Shown: in pieces, positions 17,971-25,198 of the stretch
Layout: each line of letters begins with the position of its first letter
Numbering within the stretch: the first letter of the stretch is position 1
DNA from: UBA3792 sp964426415
Lineage (GTDB): Bacteria; Bacillota; Clostridia; Christensenellales; CAG-138
NCBI GenBank assembly: GCA_964426415.1
Contig: CAYRQM010000002.1
Span: 30,960 to 94,959 of the forward strand
Direction: 5' to 3'
DNA: 64,000 bases
Notes under the pieces: model-generated
Told to the model about the DNA's origin: nothing
Databases searched by the model: none
What the model saw: only the letters and a program-made list of their open reading frames with translations
Position numbers and translations under genes: made by a program

Positions 17971-18458
17971 GCATCATTCGCGCCATGGAAAAGAAAGACA
18001 TCGAGGCGGTGTATCGCATCGAGGTGCAGTCGTTTCGCACGCCGTGGTCAAAGCAGTCGCTGACGGGCGAGCTGCATAACCGCGTGGCGCACTACTTGGT
18101 GATGGAGCAGGACGACGCCATCATCGGCTATTGCGGCATGTGGGTGCTGTTTGACGAAGCGCACATCACCAACATCGCCATCGACCCGCAGTTTCGCGGA
18201 AAGGGCTTTGGCAAGCAGCTTTTGTACGCGGCGATGCAGACGGCATACGACTTTGACGCCTGCAAAATGACGTTGGAGGTGCGCGAAACGAACGCCGTCG
18301 CGCAGGCGATGTACGCGAAATTCGACTTTACGCAGCAGGGCTACCGCAAGCGCTACTATGAAGACACGGGGGAGGGCGCACTGCTGCTTTGGAACAACGA
18401 TCTTCATAAGACACTGCAAAATAAAGCTTGCATTGCGGCGTCGTATGTTTTACAATAA
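17967..18458 (+). CDS. rimI: Ribosomal-protein-alanine N-acetyltransferase RimI
   Basis: 163 residues; GNAT fold. The CoA-binding segment IAIDPQFRGKGFGKQLL and the C-terminal motif AQAMYAKFDFTQQGYRKRYY place it in the RimI group, which acetylates the N-terminus of ribosomal protein S18. The tsaE-tsaB-rimI order is conserved in Firmicutes. The ATG overlaps the tsaB stop; an in-frame start 12 codons earlier would lie inside tsaB and is not preferred. Confidence 0.9.
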   Translation: MSIIRAMEKKDIEAVYRIEVQSFRTPWSKQSLTGELHNRVAHYLVMEQDDAIIGYCGMWVLFDEAHITNIAIDPQFRGKGFGKQLLYAAMQTAYDFDACKMTLEVRETNAVAQAMYAKFDFTQQGYRKRYYEDTGEGALLLWNNDLHKTLQNKACIAASYVLQ

Positions 18459-18483
18459 CAGGGTTTGAAAAAAGGAGAATGAT

Positions 18484-18984
18484 ATGAGTCTTTACAGCAC
18501 ATGGTTGAGCGTTGCACAGGCGCAGCGCACGCAGGAGGAATACAATCAGTTCTGGGGCGTCTACTTCGAGATGGAGAAGGCGAACTACAAGAAAATACTG
18601 CAAAATTCCGAAACGGTATTCGCGGGCAAGCTGTCCGAGTTGGCAGCGCAATTCGATATGGACGCCGCCACGTTCACGGGCTTCTTGGACGGCGCAAACA
18701 CCAGCTTTGCCGACGGCGAGCTGGATTTGGAATCCTTAACCGAAGACAGCGACGTCGCGCTCAAGTTCGATTTTCGCAAGCTATACCACAATATGCACAA
18801 GGCAAAAGCCGACTGGCTCTTCAATTTGCCAGAATGGGAGCAGGTGCTTTCCGAGGCGGAACGCAAAGAGCTGACCAAGCAATATCGCAGCGAGATGATC
18901 TATGTGGCGGCGCCGACGGTGGGCAGAAACGATCCGTGTCCGTGCGGAAGCGGCAAGAAGTACAAAAAATGCTGTGGCAAATAA
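18484..18984 (+). CDS. SEC-C metal-binding motif protein
   Basis: 166 residues. The C-terminus GRNDPCPCGSGKKYKKCCGK is a full SEC-C zinc motif (Cys-x-Cys-x8-Cys-Cys) like the tail of SecA. The first about 135 residues are helical and acidic with no recognised domain. AAGGAG precedes the ATG. Such proteins are common in Clostridia; some may dock to the same partners as SecA, but the role of this one is unknown. Confidence 0.85.
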   Translation: MSLYSTWLSVAQAQRTQEEYNQFWGVYFEMEKANYKKILQNSETVFAGKLSELAAQFDMDAATFTGFLDGANTSFADGELDLESLTEDSDVALKFDFRKLYHNMHKAKADWLFNLPEWEQVLSEAERKELTKQYRSEMIYVAAPTVGRNDPCPCGSGKKYKKCCGK

Positions 18985-19006
18985 TACGAATTTCGTGTTT
19001 TTTGCA

Positions 19007-19035
19007 TTGACAGAACGGATGCACTCTGTTAAAAT
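19007..19035 (+). promoter_or_regulatory. Promoter of the tRNA cluster
   Basis: TTGACA at 19007-19012 and TAAAAT at 19030-19035 with a 17-base spacer, 20 bases before the first tRNA. Confidence 0.85.
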
Positions 19036-19054
19036 ATGAATTCGGAACTGTGAT

Positions 19055-19131
19055 GCGCCTGTAGCTCAGCAGGATAGAGCAACGGCCTTCTAAGCCGTAG
19101 GTCCCGGGTTCGAATCCCTGCAGGCGCGCCA
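19055..19131 (+). tRNA. tRNA-Arg (anticodon TCT)
   Basis: Cloverleaf with acceptor GCGCCTG/CAGGCGC, anticodon stem ACGGC/GCCGT and loop CTTCTAA. CCA is encoded at 19129-19131. Confidence 0.95.
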
Positions 19132-19191
19132 ATTCTGTTTCGCCCGTCGGGTATCGCGCATGGTGCAGCACATTCCGACGCGAGAAAGCAT

Positions 19192-19269
19192 GGTGGGTAT
19201 AGTTCAGCTGGCTAGAATGCTAGATTGTGGCTCTAGAGGTCGTGGGTTCGAGTCCCACTACCCACCCCA
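19192..19269 (+). tRNA. tRNA-His (anticodon GTG)
   Basis: Acceptor GTGGGTA/TACCCAC preceded by the encoded extra G (-1) typical of tRNA-His, opposite C73. Anticodon loop TTGTGGC; CCA encoded. Confidence 0.95.
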
Positions 19270-19320
19270 GTTTCTCAAGGTCGAGCAGCGCATTGCTCGA
19301 CTTTGTCCTCTTTGCACCGT

Positions 19321-19395
19321 TGGGGTGTAGCCAAGCGGTAAGGCAACGGACTTTGACTCCGTCATTCGTGCGTTCAAATCGCGCCACCCCAGCCA
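19321..19395 (+). tRNA. tRNA-Gln (anticodon TTG)
   Basis: Acceptor TGGGGTG/CACCCCA, anticodon stem ACGGA/TCCGT, loop CTTTGAC, encoded CCA. Confidence 0.95.
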
Positions 19396-19396
19396 T

Positions 19397-19472
19397 GACC
19401 CGTTAGCTCAGTTGGTAGAGCACTTGACTTTTAATCAAGGTGTCCGGGGTTCGAATCCCCGACGGGTCACCA
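19397..19472 (+). tRNA. tRNA-Lys (anticodon TTT)
   Basis: Acceptor GACCCGT/ACGGGTC, anticodon stem CTTGA/TCAAG, loop CTTTTAA, encoded CCA. One base separates it from tRNA-Gln. Confidence 0.95.
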
Positions 19473-19481
19473 TTTTTATCT

Positions 19482-19565
19482 GCGGACGTGGCGGAATTGG
19501 CAGACGCGCCGGATTTAGGTTCCGGTGCCTTAGGCGTATGAGTTCAAGTCTCTTCGTCCGCACCA
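19482..19565 (+). tRNA. tRNA-Leu (anticodon TAG)
   Basis: Acceptor GCGGACG/CGTCCGC, long variable arm of class II type, anticodon stem CCGGA/TCCGG, loop TTTAGGT, encoded CCA. Confidence 0.95.
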
Positions 19566-19567
19566 TT

Positions 19568-19741
19568 GCAGGTATAGTGTAGTGGAAACACATTAGCCTT
19601 CCAAGCTGAAATCACGGGTTCGAGTCCCGTTNNNNNNNNNNNNNNNNNNNNNNNNNNNNNNNNNNNNNNNNNNNNNNNNNNNNNNNNNNNNNNNNNNNNN
19701 NNNNNNNNNNNNNNNNNNNNNNNNNNNNNNNACCTGCTCCA
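19568..19741 (+). tRNA. tRNA-Gly (anticodon TCC), interrupted by the 100-N gap
   Basis: The 5' part at 19568-19631 has the acceptor strand GCAGGTA, anticodon loop CTTCCAA and a complete T-arm ACGGG/CCCGT. Directly after the gap come ACCTGC, T and CCA (19732-19741). Joining T19631 to A19732 restores TACCTGC, which pairs fully with GCAGGTA, and gives a perfect cloverleaf. The gap therefore need not contain any tRNA base, though it may hide extra copies. Confidence 0.85.
19632..19731. other. Assembly gap of exactly 100 N
   Basis: A run of 100 N inside a tRNA gene; the round number indicates a scaffold gap of unknown size. The flanks fit together with no missing base. Confidence 0.98.
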
Positions 19742-19786
19742 TGCAAAACCCCCGTTTTGGGGGTTTTTGCATAGAGGGACTCGAAG
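19732..19786 (+). repeat. 55-bp repeat, copy 1 (tRNA-Gly 3' end plus terminator)
   Basis: Identical to 19922-19976. It contains the last six acceptor bases, T and CCA of tRNA-Gly, the terminator hairpin and GGGACTCGAAG, which is the reverse complement of the T-arm sequence TTCGAGTCCC. Confidence 0.9.
19745..19768 (+). terminator. Terminator of the tRNA cluster
   Basis: AAAACCCCC pairs with GGGGGTTTT around GTTTT, ending in TTTTT, three bases after the encoded CCA. Confidence 0.9.
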
Positions 19787-19813
19787 ATGCGGCGGCAAAC
19801 GTAGTGTTGCCGC

Positions 19814-19838
19814 AAAATCGCCACAGTGCGGCGATTTT
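19814..19838. terminator. Second hairpin with T/A tails
   Basis: Perfect stem AAAATCGCC/GGCGATTTT around ACAGTGC. It is symmetrical and could stop transcription from either side; no gene ends next to it. Confidence 0.5.
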
Positions 19839-19894
19839 AGCAGACGGCGAAGGTGCATAAGCCAATGTGCGCAGCATGGAATGCAAGCACGTTG

Positions 19895-19931
19895 GCTGAA
19901 ATGCACCGAAGGAGTCCCGTTACCTGCTCCA
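19895..19931 (+). pseudogene. Degenerate 3' half of a tRNA-Gly
   Basis: GCTGAAAT, nine unrelated bases, then GAGTCCCGTTACCTGCTCCA. The intact tRNA-Gly has the same first and last blocks at the same spacing, with only the nine T-arm bases different. No 5' half or anticodon stem remains. Confidence 0.6.
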
Positions 19932-19976
19932 TGCAAAACCCCCGTTTTGGGGGTTTTTGCATAGAGGGACTCGAAG
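19922..19976 (+). repeat. 55-bp repeat, copy 2 (with duplicated terminator)
   Basis: Exact copy of 19732-19786, displaced by 190 bp; the terminator hairpin recurs at 19935-19958. Together with the remnant before it, it looks like a duplicated tRNA 3' end. Confidence 0.9.
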
Positions 19977-19995
19977 CTGCGGCTCGTCGGCGCGG

Positions 19996-20282
19996 ACTTC
20001 GCTTCGTTCGCAAAGGCTCCCTCGGCTTCGCCTCATCCGCATTGCTCACCCGATCCGTCGCGCCTCCTCTCCACAAAAGGTCACGCGCTCGCTTCGGCTG
20101 TTCGGTGAGCCCGCGCCCTCATGACGCCTACGCGGCGCTACCAACCTTTTGCGGGAACACCCACGTACACGCTTTTCGGGGATGAAAACGCAAAAACACC
20201 CCTTTGTCATCCTGAGCTTCAGCGAAGGATCTGGCGTACAAGTGGGAGATTCTTCGGCGCTTCGCACCTCAGAATGACCCCG
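19996..20282. repeat. 287-bp direct repeat, copy A (non-coding)
   Basis: Matches 20463-20749 with constant 467-bp offset and no indel from end to end; only scattered substitutions and a variable core inside the palindromic element. All frames read as low-complexity Arg/Ser/Ala-rich peptides without ribosome sites, so I call no gene in 19742-20933. Confidence 0.85.
20206..20278. repeat. 73-bp palindromic intergenic element, copy 1
   Basis: Left arm GTCATCCTGAGCTTCAGCG with AAGGATCT; right arm AGATTCTT to CAGAATGAC is its imperfect reverse complement. Folds into a long hairpin. Similar GTCATYCTGAG elements are common between genes of gut Clostridia. Confidence 0.75.
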
Positions 20283-20462
20283 CGTGGCCAGAAACAAGCG
20301 AATTTGTTGACATTTTTATCGGGATACCCGTGTACAAGGTATTTGGGATTATTGCGAGTTCTTCACGCGACTCTGTGAAGGTACGGGGCGGCTTCGCAGG
20401 AAGCGAAGCTTCCGAGAAGCCCATTCCTCTGCCGTTGCAAGCCGCGTCGCTCGTCGCCATGT

Positions 20463-20749
20463 ACTTCGCTTCGTTCGCAACGGCTCCCTCGGCTTCGCCT
20501 CATCCGCATTGCTCACCCGCTCCGTCGCGCCTCCTCTCCACAAAAGGTCACGCGCTCGCTTCGGCTGTTCGGTGAGCCCGCGCCCTCATGACGCCTACGC
20601 GGCGCTACCAACCTTTTGCGGGAACACCCGTGCACACGTTTTTCGGCGAAGGAAACGCAAAAACACCTATCTGTCATCCTGAGCTTCAGCGAAGGATCTC
20701 GAACGATCAAAACAGATTCTTCGGCGCTTCGCACCTCAGAATGACCCCG
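20463..20749. repeat. 287-bp direct repeat, copy B (non-coding)
   Basis: Second copy of 19996-20282. The 180 bp between the copies (20283-20462) hold no gene or RNA I can recognise. Confidence 0.85.
20673..20745. repeat. 73-bp palindromic intergenic element, copy 2
   Basis: Same arms and same length as the element at 20206-20278; the central about 20 bases differ completely, which suggests that pairing of the arms matters more than the loop. Confidence 0.75.
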
Positions 20750-20846
20750 TGGTTTGGTGTTGCTTGCGTGTAAAAGCTACAAACTATGATGGCGGCAGCG
20801 CCGCCATTGCCATTATTTCTTGATTTCTTCATTTTTCATTTCCTTT

Positions 20847-20874
20847 GTCATCCGGCGCTACGGCGCAGGATGAC
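20847..20874. repeat. Short relative of the palindromic element
   Basis: GTCATCC and GGATGAC frame a GC-rich core with GCGC on both sides. It is a 28-bp hairpin sharing the outer bases of the 73-bp elements. Confidence 0.55.
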
Positions 20875-20933
20875 TTATGGGCGTCTTTTGTCCCCTTCCC
20901 CAAAACCTTTACACGGTTCCCCCAAACGAACCC

Positions 20934-21803
20934 TCACCCAATCCCCACCCTCTTCATAAACGCTTCCGTCGTGATGCCGGCGGGGCGGTTGAATCTGCCC
21001 AAATGATACAGCTCTTCGGGATCGCCCGTCAGCGCGTTGATCGTTTCTTCACACGTCAGCGCAGCCAAAATGCCCAGTTCCTTTAACACATCCACGCATT
21101 CCGCACTGCATAACCCATACGGATATGCAAACACGATGGGCGTAACGCCCGCTTGTTCGGCCAAAACCGTTTGCAGCTTCTCTAAATCTGCCCGCAGCAC
21201 GCTGCAATACGTTTCCGCGCTTTCTCCTTTCATTCTTTGGCAGCCCCTTCTTGCCCCGATTTGGTGCATGGCAAAAGTATGGTTGCCGATCTCCACATGA
21301 CCGGAGGCGGAAAGCGCCGCAATGTCCTGCCACGTCAAATAGGCATAGGACGGGCGCGGGTCGGGTTCGTCGGTGTACCGCTCGCTGTATGCGCCCACAA
21401 CGGAGATGATTGCCTTCATATCCAGTTCTTCCAAGATGGGCAGCACATACGTCGCGTTGTTCAAATAGCCGTCGTCCAGCGTCACAAGCACGGGCTTTTC
21501 GGGCAGCGGCACGCCGTCATACGCGTACGCCTCAAGATCGCTTGTCAACACCGTCGTATAGCCATGTTCCTTCAAATAGAGCAAATCGGAACGAAACAAA
21601 TCGGGCGAAATCACATACGCGCCGCTTGCCGCAGGGTCGTTGAGAATGCTGTGATACATCACGATGGGGACGGAAACGGGCGCGGCCTGTCGAAACGCAG
21701 GCGTCTCGTCGCTTGCGGCGTCGCGCACGGAGATTGTCAGCGACAAAAGCGCCATCAGCCCCGCGCCGAACAGGAGCCAGTCTCTCAGTTTGATCTTTTT
21801 CAT
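20934..21803 (-). CDS. Membrane-anchored polysaccharide deacetylase
   Basis: 289 residues with an N-terminal membrane helix (about 8-26) and an extracellular NodB domain. PIVMYHSIL, VLVTLDDGYLNN (catalytic Asp and metal-binding Asp), IGNHTFAMH and the late VFAYPYGLCS segment are all present. The His pair is spaced as in the NHTYxxH subgroup. The ATG at 21803 has AGGTGG six bases ahead; a GTG three codons earlier is less likely. Probably removes acetyl groups from cell-wall or spore-cortex glycans. Divergent from the next gene. Confidence 0.85.
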   Translation of the reverse strand: MKKIKLRDWLLFGAGLMALLSLTISVRDAASDETPAFRQAAPVSVPIVMYHSILNDPAASGAYVISPDLFRSDLLYLKEHGYTTVLTSDLEAYAYDGVPLPEKPVLVTLDDGYLNNATYVLPILEELDMKAIISVVGAYSERYTDEPDPRPSYAYLTWQDIAALSASGHVEIGNHTFAMHQIGARRGCQRMKGESAETYCSVLRADLEKLQTVLAEQAGVTPIVFAYPYGLCSAECVDVLKELGILAALTCEETINALTGDPEELYHLGRFNRPAGITTEAFMKRVGIG

Positions 21804-21878
21804 CTGCACCACCTCTCAAGAGCATATGCGTGCGCAGCCCCTTTAGCCCAAGTGTGCGGCGTCCGTTTGGTGCGGCAC

Positions 21879-21907
21879 GTCTTTTCTGCCATACGGCTGC
21901 ATACAGT
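21879..21907 (+). promoter_or_regulatory. Possible SigE promoter of the DacF-like gene
   Basis: CATACAGT at 21900-21907 matches seven of eight bases of the SigE -10 consensus. GTCTTTT at 21879-21885, 14 bases away, is a weak -35 match. Confidence 0.4.
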
Positions 21908-21924
21908 GCGGTGGAGGGACGACT

Positions 21925-23052
21925 ATGCGAAATCTGTTATTGAAGGTTCTTTGCGTTCTGCTCGTGCTTGCGCCGCTGCAAACGATTGCCCAGCCTGACG
22001 AGCAGGTGCAAGCGTACAGCATTGCGCCGTACAACAGCAACAAGATTCTCTCCGAACGGGAGGGGGAAACGCGGTTCGGCGTTGCGGGGCTTTCCAAGCT
22101 GCCTGCCATTCTCACTATCTGCACGGCGTTTGACAAGGCGCTCATCGACCAAGACGCCACCCTGACCGTATCGGAGCGCGCCGCCCATGTCGGCGGGCCA
22201 ACGGCGTTTTTGGAACGCGGCGAGCAGATTGACGTCGGCTCGCTGTTGATGGCGGCGGTGATGATCTCGGCAGGCGACGCAATCTGTGCGCTGATGGAGC
22301 ATGCATTCGGTTCGGAGGACGTATTCCTGCAGAATATGAATCTGCTGCTGTCCACCTGCGGCGTCGAGCAGACCATGACCGACTATTTGGGAACGGGCAC
22401 GCAATTCTCCTGCCGTGAGCTGCTTTTGCTGGGGGAAGCGGCGGTCAACAGCCCCACGTTTTGCAAGTATGCAAACCTGTACACGGTTACGATGGCGCAC
22501 GCGGACGGGCGCACCACCGAGCTGACCAGCGCGAACAAGATGCTGCGGGACTATCAGGGCTGCTTCGGCTTGCTGACGGGCAGCTCCAACGAGGATGGAT
22601 ACTGCGCCATCCTTGCGTGTTCCAGAAGCGACATGACGTACCTGTGCGCCGTCGTGGGCGCAAAATCTTCAAAAGCGCGCTTTGCGGCGGCGACGGAGCT
22701 TCTCGACGAGGCGTATGCAAACTTCAAGCTCACCACCATTTCGGAGGACGGCGTGCCCATCGTCTTTGCGTATCCGGTGAAGGACGGCAGTGTGGAAACC
22801 GTCGATTTGGTGCCGCACACTTCTATGACGTTGCTGCTCAACAAGTCGGACGGCGATCCCACGGAGGAATTTGACCTGCCCGCGGTGCTTTCACCGCCGC
22901 TGGACCCCGATTTGTCGGTGGGGTCGGTGCGCTATTTGGCGTCCGACGGCACGGTGCTGTATGAGGTTGCCCTGTATCCCAATGCGGCGGTTCGCTCCAA
23001 CGGCTTTGGAGACATCCTAAAGCGGATTCTGCTGCAGTTTTACGGCGGATAG
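21925..23052 (+). CDS. DacF-like D,D-carboxypeptidase homologue lacking catalytic residues
   Basis: 375 residues with a signal peptide (cut near residue 22) and the fold of penicillin-binding protein 5/DacF. All three active-site motifs are altered: SxxK reads AGLSK with Gly55 in place of the serine, SxN reads S115-A-G117, and KTG reads L217-T-G219. Surrounding blocks (AAHVGGPTAFLERGE, DGYCAILACSRS) are well kept, so the protein is folded and maintained but should not cleave D-Ala-D-Ala or bind penicillin covalently. A binding or scaffolding role in the spore wall is possible. GGAGGG precedes the ATG. Confidence 0.8.
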   Translation: MRNLLLKVLCVLLVLAPLQTIAQPDEQVQAYSIAPYNSNKILSEREGETRFGVAGLSKLPAILTICTAFDKALIDQDATLTVSERAAHVGGPTAFLERGEQIDVGSLLMAAVMISAGDAICALMEHAFGSEDVFLQNMNLLLSTCGVEQTMTDYLGTGTQFSCRELLLLGEAAVNSPTFCKYANLYTVTMAHADGRTTELTSANKMLRDYQGCFGLLTGSSNEDGYCAILACSRSDMTYLCAVVGAKSSKARFAAATELLDEAYANFKLTTISEDGVPIVFAYPVKDGSVETVDLVPHTSMTLLLNKSDGDPTEEFDLPAVLSPPLDPDLSVGSVRYLASDGTVLYEVALYPNAAVRSNGFGDILKRILLQFYGG

Positions 23053-23089
23053 GCGAGAATGTGAAGAATGTGAATGTGATTTTCTGGGC

Positions 23090-23126
23090 AAAGGAGAGGG
23101 GGAACGCTTGCAAAACCCTCTCTTTT
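23090..23126 (+). terminator. Terminator of the DacF-like gene, containing the next promoter
   Basis: AAAGGAGAGGG pairs with CCCTCTCTTTT (one G-T pair) around a 15-base loop. The loop contains the -35 box TTGCAA of the next gene. Confidence 0.7.
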
Positions 23127-23136
23127 GTATTATACT
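23108..23136 (+). promoter_or_regulatory. Promoter of the site-2 protease/scpAB operon
   Basis: TTGCAA at 23108-23113 and TATACT at 23131-23136, spacer 17. The predicted first transcribed base is the A of the ATG at 23143. Confidence 0.7.
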
Positions 23137-23142
23137 ATCGGC

Positions 23143-23829
23143 ATGTTATTGAATATCAGCGCATGGATTTCTGACCCCAAAGGGATGCTGCTGCTGTTGG
23201 CGTGTACGCTGCCGGTCATCCTGTTGAGCTTGACGTGCCACGAATGGGCGCACGCCTATGTGGCGTACCGCTGCGGCGATCCCACTGCCCGCAATTTGGG
23301 ACGCATGACGCTCAATCCGTTTGCCCATCTCGATTTGATGGGGTTTTTGTGTATGCTCTTGGTGGGGTTCGGCTGGGCAAAGCCCGTGCCCGTCAATTCC
23401 TCCAATTTCCAACACGGCAAGCGCGACGACGCCTTCGTTTCGTCGGCGGGCATCGTGATGAATCTCTTGCTCGCATTGCTGTTTTGCATCCTCTATTGCG
23501 TGTTCTTCTGGCTCATGTGCACCTATTCTCAGGCATGGCTGCAATCCGACGTGCTTTGGAATGTGCTGGTCTACGGCATTGTCATCAACATCACGCTTGC
23601 CTTTTTCAATCTGCTGCCGTTCTATCCGCTGGACGGGTATCGGCTGTTCGAGCTTGCATTTGCACACGTTCTGCCGCTGCGGTTCTTTCTGTTCGTGCGG
23701 CGCTACGGGCAATTCATCCTGTTGAGGCTGTTGGTTCTCATGCGGGTGTTTGCGTTCTATCCGTGGTCGCTGCTCTCGCAGGCTGTTATCAGCGGGCTCA
23801 ATTCCCTCATGATTGGGATTCTGTTCTGA
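23143..23829 (+). CDS. Site-2 protease family (M50) membrane metalloprotease
   Basis: 228 residues, five to six membrane helices. The zinc motif HEWAH lies in the first helix (LSLTCHEWAHAYVAYRCGD) and the partner Asp motif in FYPLDGYRLFE. GRMTLNPFAHLDLMG is typical of the YwhC-like group without PDZ domain, whose substrates are unknown. The ATG at 23143 is chosen; the TTG at 23125 lies upstream of the -10 box. No ribosome site precedes the ATG, so initiation may be leaderless. It overlaps scpA by one base, an arrangement common in Firmicutes. Confidence 0.85.
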   Translation: MLLNISAWISDPKGMLLLLACTLPVILLSLTCHEWAHAYVAYRCGDPTARNLGRMTLNPFAHLDLMGFLCMLLVGFGWAKPVPVNSSNFQHGKRDDAFVSSAGIVMNLLLALLFCILYCVFFWLMCTYSQAWLQSDVLWNVLVYGIVINITLAFFNLLPFYPLDGYRLFELAFAHVLPLRFFLFVRRYGQFILLRLLVLMRVFAFYPWSLLSQAVISGLNSLMIGILF

Positions 23830-24596
23830 TGGAAGCGTATCGCGTATCGCTTGCACAATTTGACGGCCCGCTGGATCTTCTGCTGCATCTCATCGAGAAG
23901 GCAGAAGTCAACATCGAGGACATTTTTGTGTCCCAAATCACGGCGCAGTATCTTGCCATAATGGACGACCTGTCCGAGCTGGACCTGGATCGGGCAAGCG
24001 CGTTCTTGACCGTCGCCGCCCAACTGCTGCTCATCAAGTCGCGCAGCCTTTTACCGCGTCCGCCCGCTCTGGAAGAAGACGAAGAAGACCCAAAGGCACA
24101 GCTTTTGCGACAGCTCCGCGAATACCAAGCGTTCAAGCAGGCAAGCGCATCGCTGCACGAACGATTTGAAGAAGCCAAAAAGAGCTTTGCCCGCTTGCCC
24201 GAGGACGTCCCCTTGCCGCCGCAAAAGATCGAATTGTCCAATGCGACGGCGGACAGCCTGTTTTCGGCGTTTGTCGCCATGCTGGAACGTGCGGACGCAA
24301 CGGAGCCCAAGCAGGATGCGACCCGTCGCGTGCGTCCCGACGCGTTTACCGTGCGCGACCGTGTGGTCATCCTGCGCAATCGGCTGCAGGCGGGACGCGT
24401 GCGCTTCGACGAGCTGTTCGAGCCGACGGCGACGCGCATGGAGATGGTCGTGACCTTTATGGCACTGTTAGAGCTTTTGGCGCATGGCGAAATTCGCATC
24501 ACGCAAGGCGCCACGTTCGCGCCAATCTACATTCGTCCGCGTGCGCTGCATGAGGACGATGCGGGGTATACCTATATGGACGAGGTGGAAGACTGA
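23829..24596 (+). CDS. scpA: Segregation and condensation protein A (kleisin)
   Basis: 255 residues. The N-terminal motif FDGPLDLLLHLIEKAEVNIEDI and the DRASAFLTVAAQLLLIKSR stretch are diagnostic; the C-terminal winged helix binds the SMC head. With ScpB and SMC it forms bacterial condensin. Start and stop overlap the neighbouring genes by one to four bases. Confidence 0.95.
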   Translation: MEAYRVSLAQFDGPLDLLLHLIEKAEVNIEDIFVSQITAQYLAIMDDLSELDLDRASAFLTVAAQLLLIKSRSLLPRPPALEEDEEDPKAQLLRQLREYQAFKQASASLHERFEEAKKSFARLPEDVPLPPQKIELSNATADSLFSAFVAMLERADATEPKQDATRRVRPDAFTVRDRVVILRNRLQAGRVRFDELFEPTATRMEMVVTFMALLELLAHGEIRITQGATFAPIYIRPRALHEDDAGYTYMDEVED

Positions 24597-25129
24597 TGGA
24601 CAAGAAAAACGCCAACATCATTGAATGTCTGCTGTTTGTAGCGGGGGAGGCGGTTCCCATCACCGAGCTTGCCCGCGTGCTGGCGCTGGACGAGCCTGCG
24701 CTCAAGACGCTCCTGTACGAAATGGAAATCGCGTACCGTGACGAGGGACGCGGCGTGTGTCTGCTCGCCACGGACGACACCGTGCAGCTCGTTTCCAACC
24801 GTGCATATGTGGACTACGTCGAAGCGCTGCTGCAGCCCGAACAAAAGCGCAGCGTGTCCCAATCCATCTTAGAAACGCTTGCCGTCGTCGCCTATCGGCA
24901 GCCTGTGACCCGTGCCGAAATCGAAGCGGTGCGCGGCGTGCGCTGCGAATACGCGGTCTCGCAGCTGCAGCGGCTTGGGCTCATCGACGCAGTGGGCAGA
25001 AAAGACGTGATCGGGCGTCCCATGCTGTATGCCACCACCGACGCCTTTTTGCACAAGTTTGGGCTGCACAATCTGTCCGAGCTGCCCGCGCTGCAGTTGA
25101 ATGATCCAACCGTTTTAGAAACCGTCTGA
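24596..25129 (+). CDS. scpB: Segregation and condensation protein B
   Basis: 177 residues made of two winged helices. ECLLFVAGEAVPITELARVL opens the first, and ETLAVVAYRQPVTRAEIEAVRGV identifies the family, as does GRKDVIGRPMLYATTDAFL. Its dimer binds ScpA. It ends nine bases before a bidirectional terminator. Confidence 0.95.
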   Translation: MDKKNANIIECLLFVAGEAVPITELARVLALDEPALKTLLYEMEIAYRDEGRGVCLLATDDTVQLVSNRAYVDYVEALLQPEQKRSVSQSILETLAVVAYRQPVTRAEIEAVRGVRCEYAVSQLQRLGLIDAVGRKDVIGRPMLYATTDAFLHKFGLHNLSELPALQLNDPTVLETV

Positions 25130-25137
25130 CAAGAAAA

Positions 25138-25166
25138 CCCCCGAACGCCGTCAAGCGCTTCGGGGG
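25138..25166. terminator. Bidirectional terminator between scpB and the DUF4153-like gene
   Basis: CCCCCGAACGC pairs with GCGCTTCGGGGG (one mismatch region) around CGTCAA. CTTTGATT follows on the plus strand and TTTTCTTG on the minus strand. Confidence 0.75.
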
Positions 25167-25198
25167 CTTTGATTAGGAGGCGGGAAACAAGAATCCAA

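Noticed and set aside
20305..20335. TTGACA-like promoter between the two 287-bp repeats
   Set aside because: No -10 box at the right distance and no gene or RNA downstream.
19853..20773. Several 60-110 codon frames in the repeat region
   Set aside because: They run through tRNA remnants, terminators and palindromes, have no ribosome sites, and are repeated only because the DNA is repeated.
19732..20874. CRISPR array or prophage
   Set aside because: Repeats occur only twice, are long and unevenly spaced, and no cas, integrase or phage gene is present. At most a scar of an element remains.
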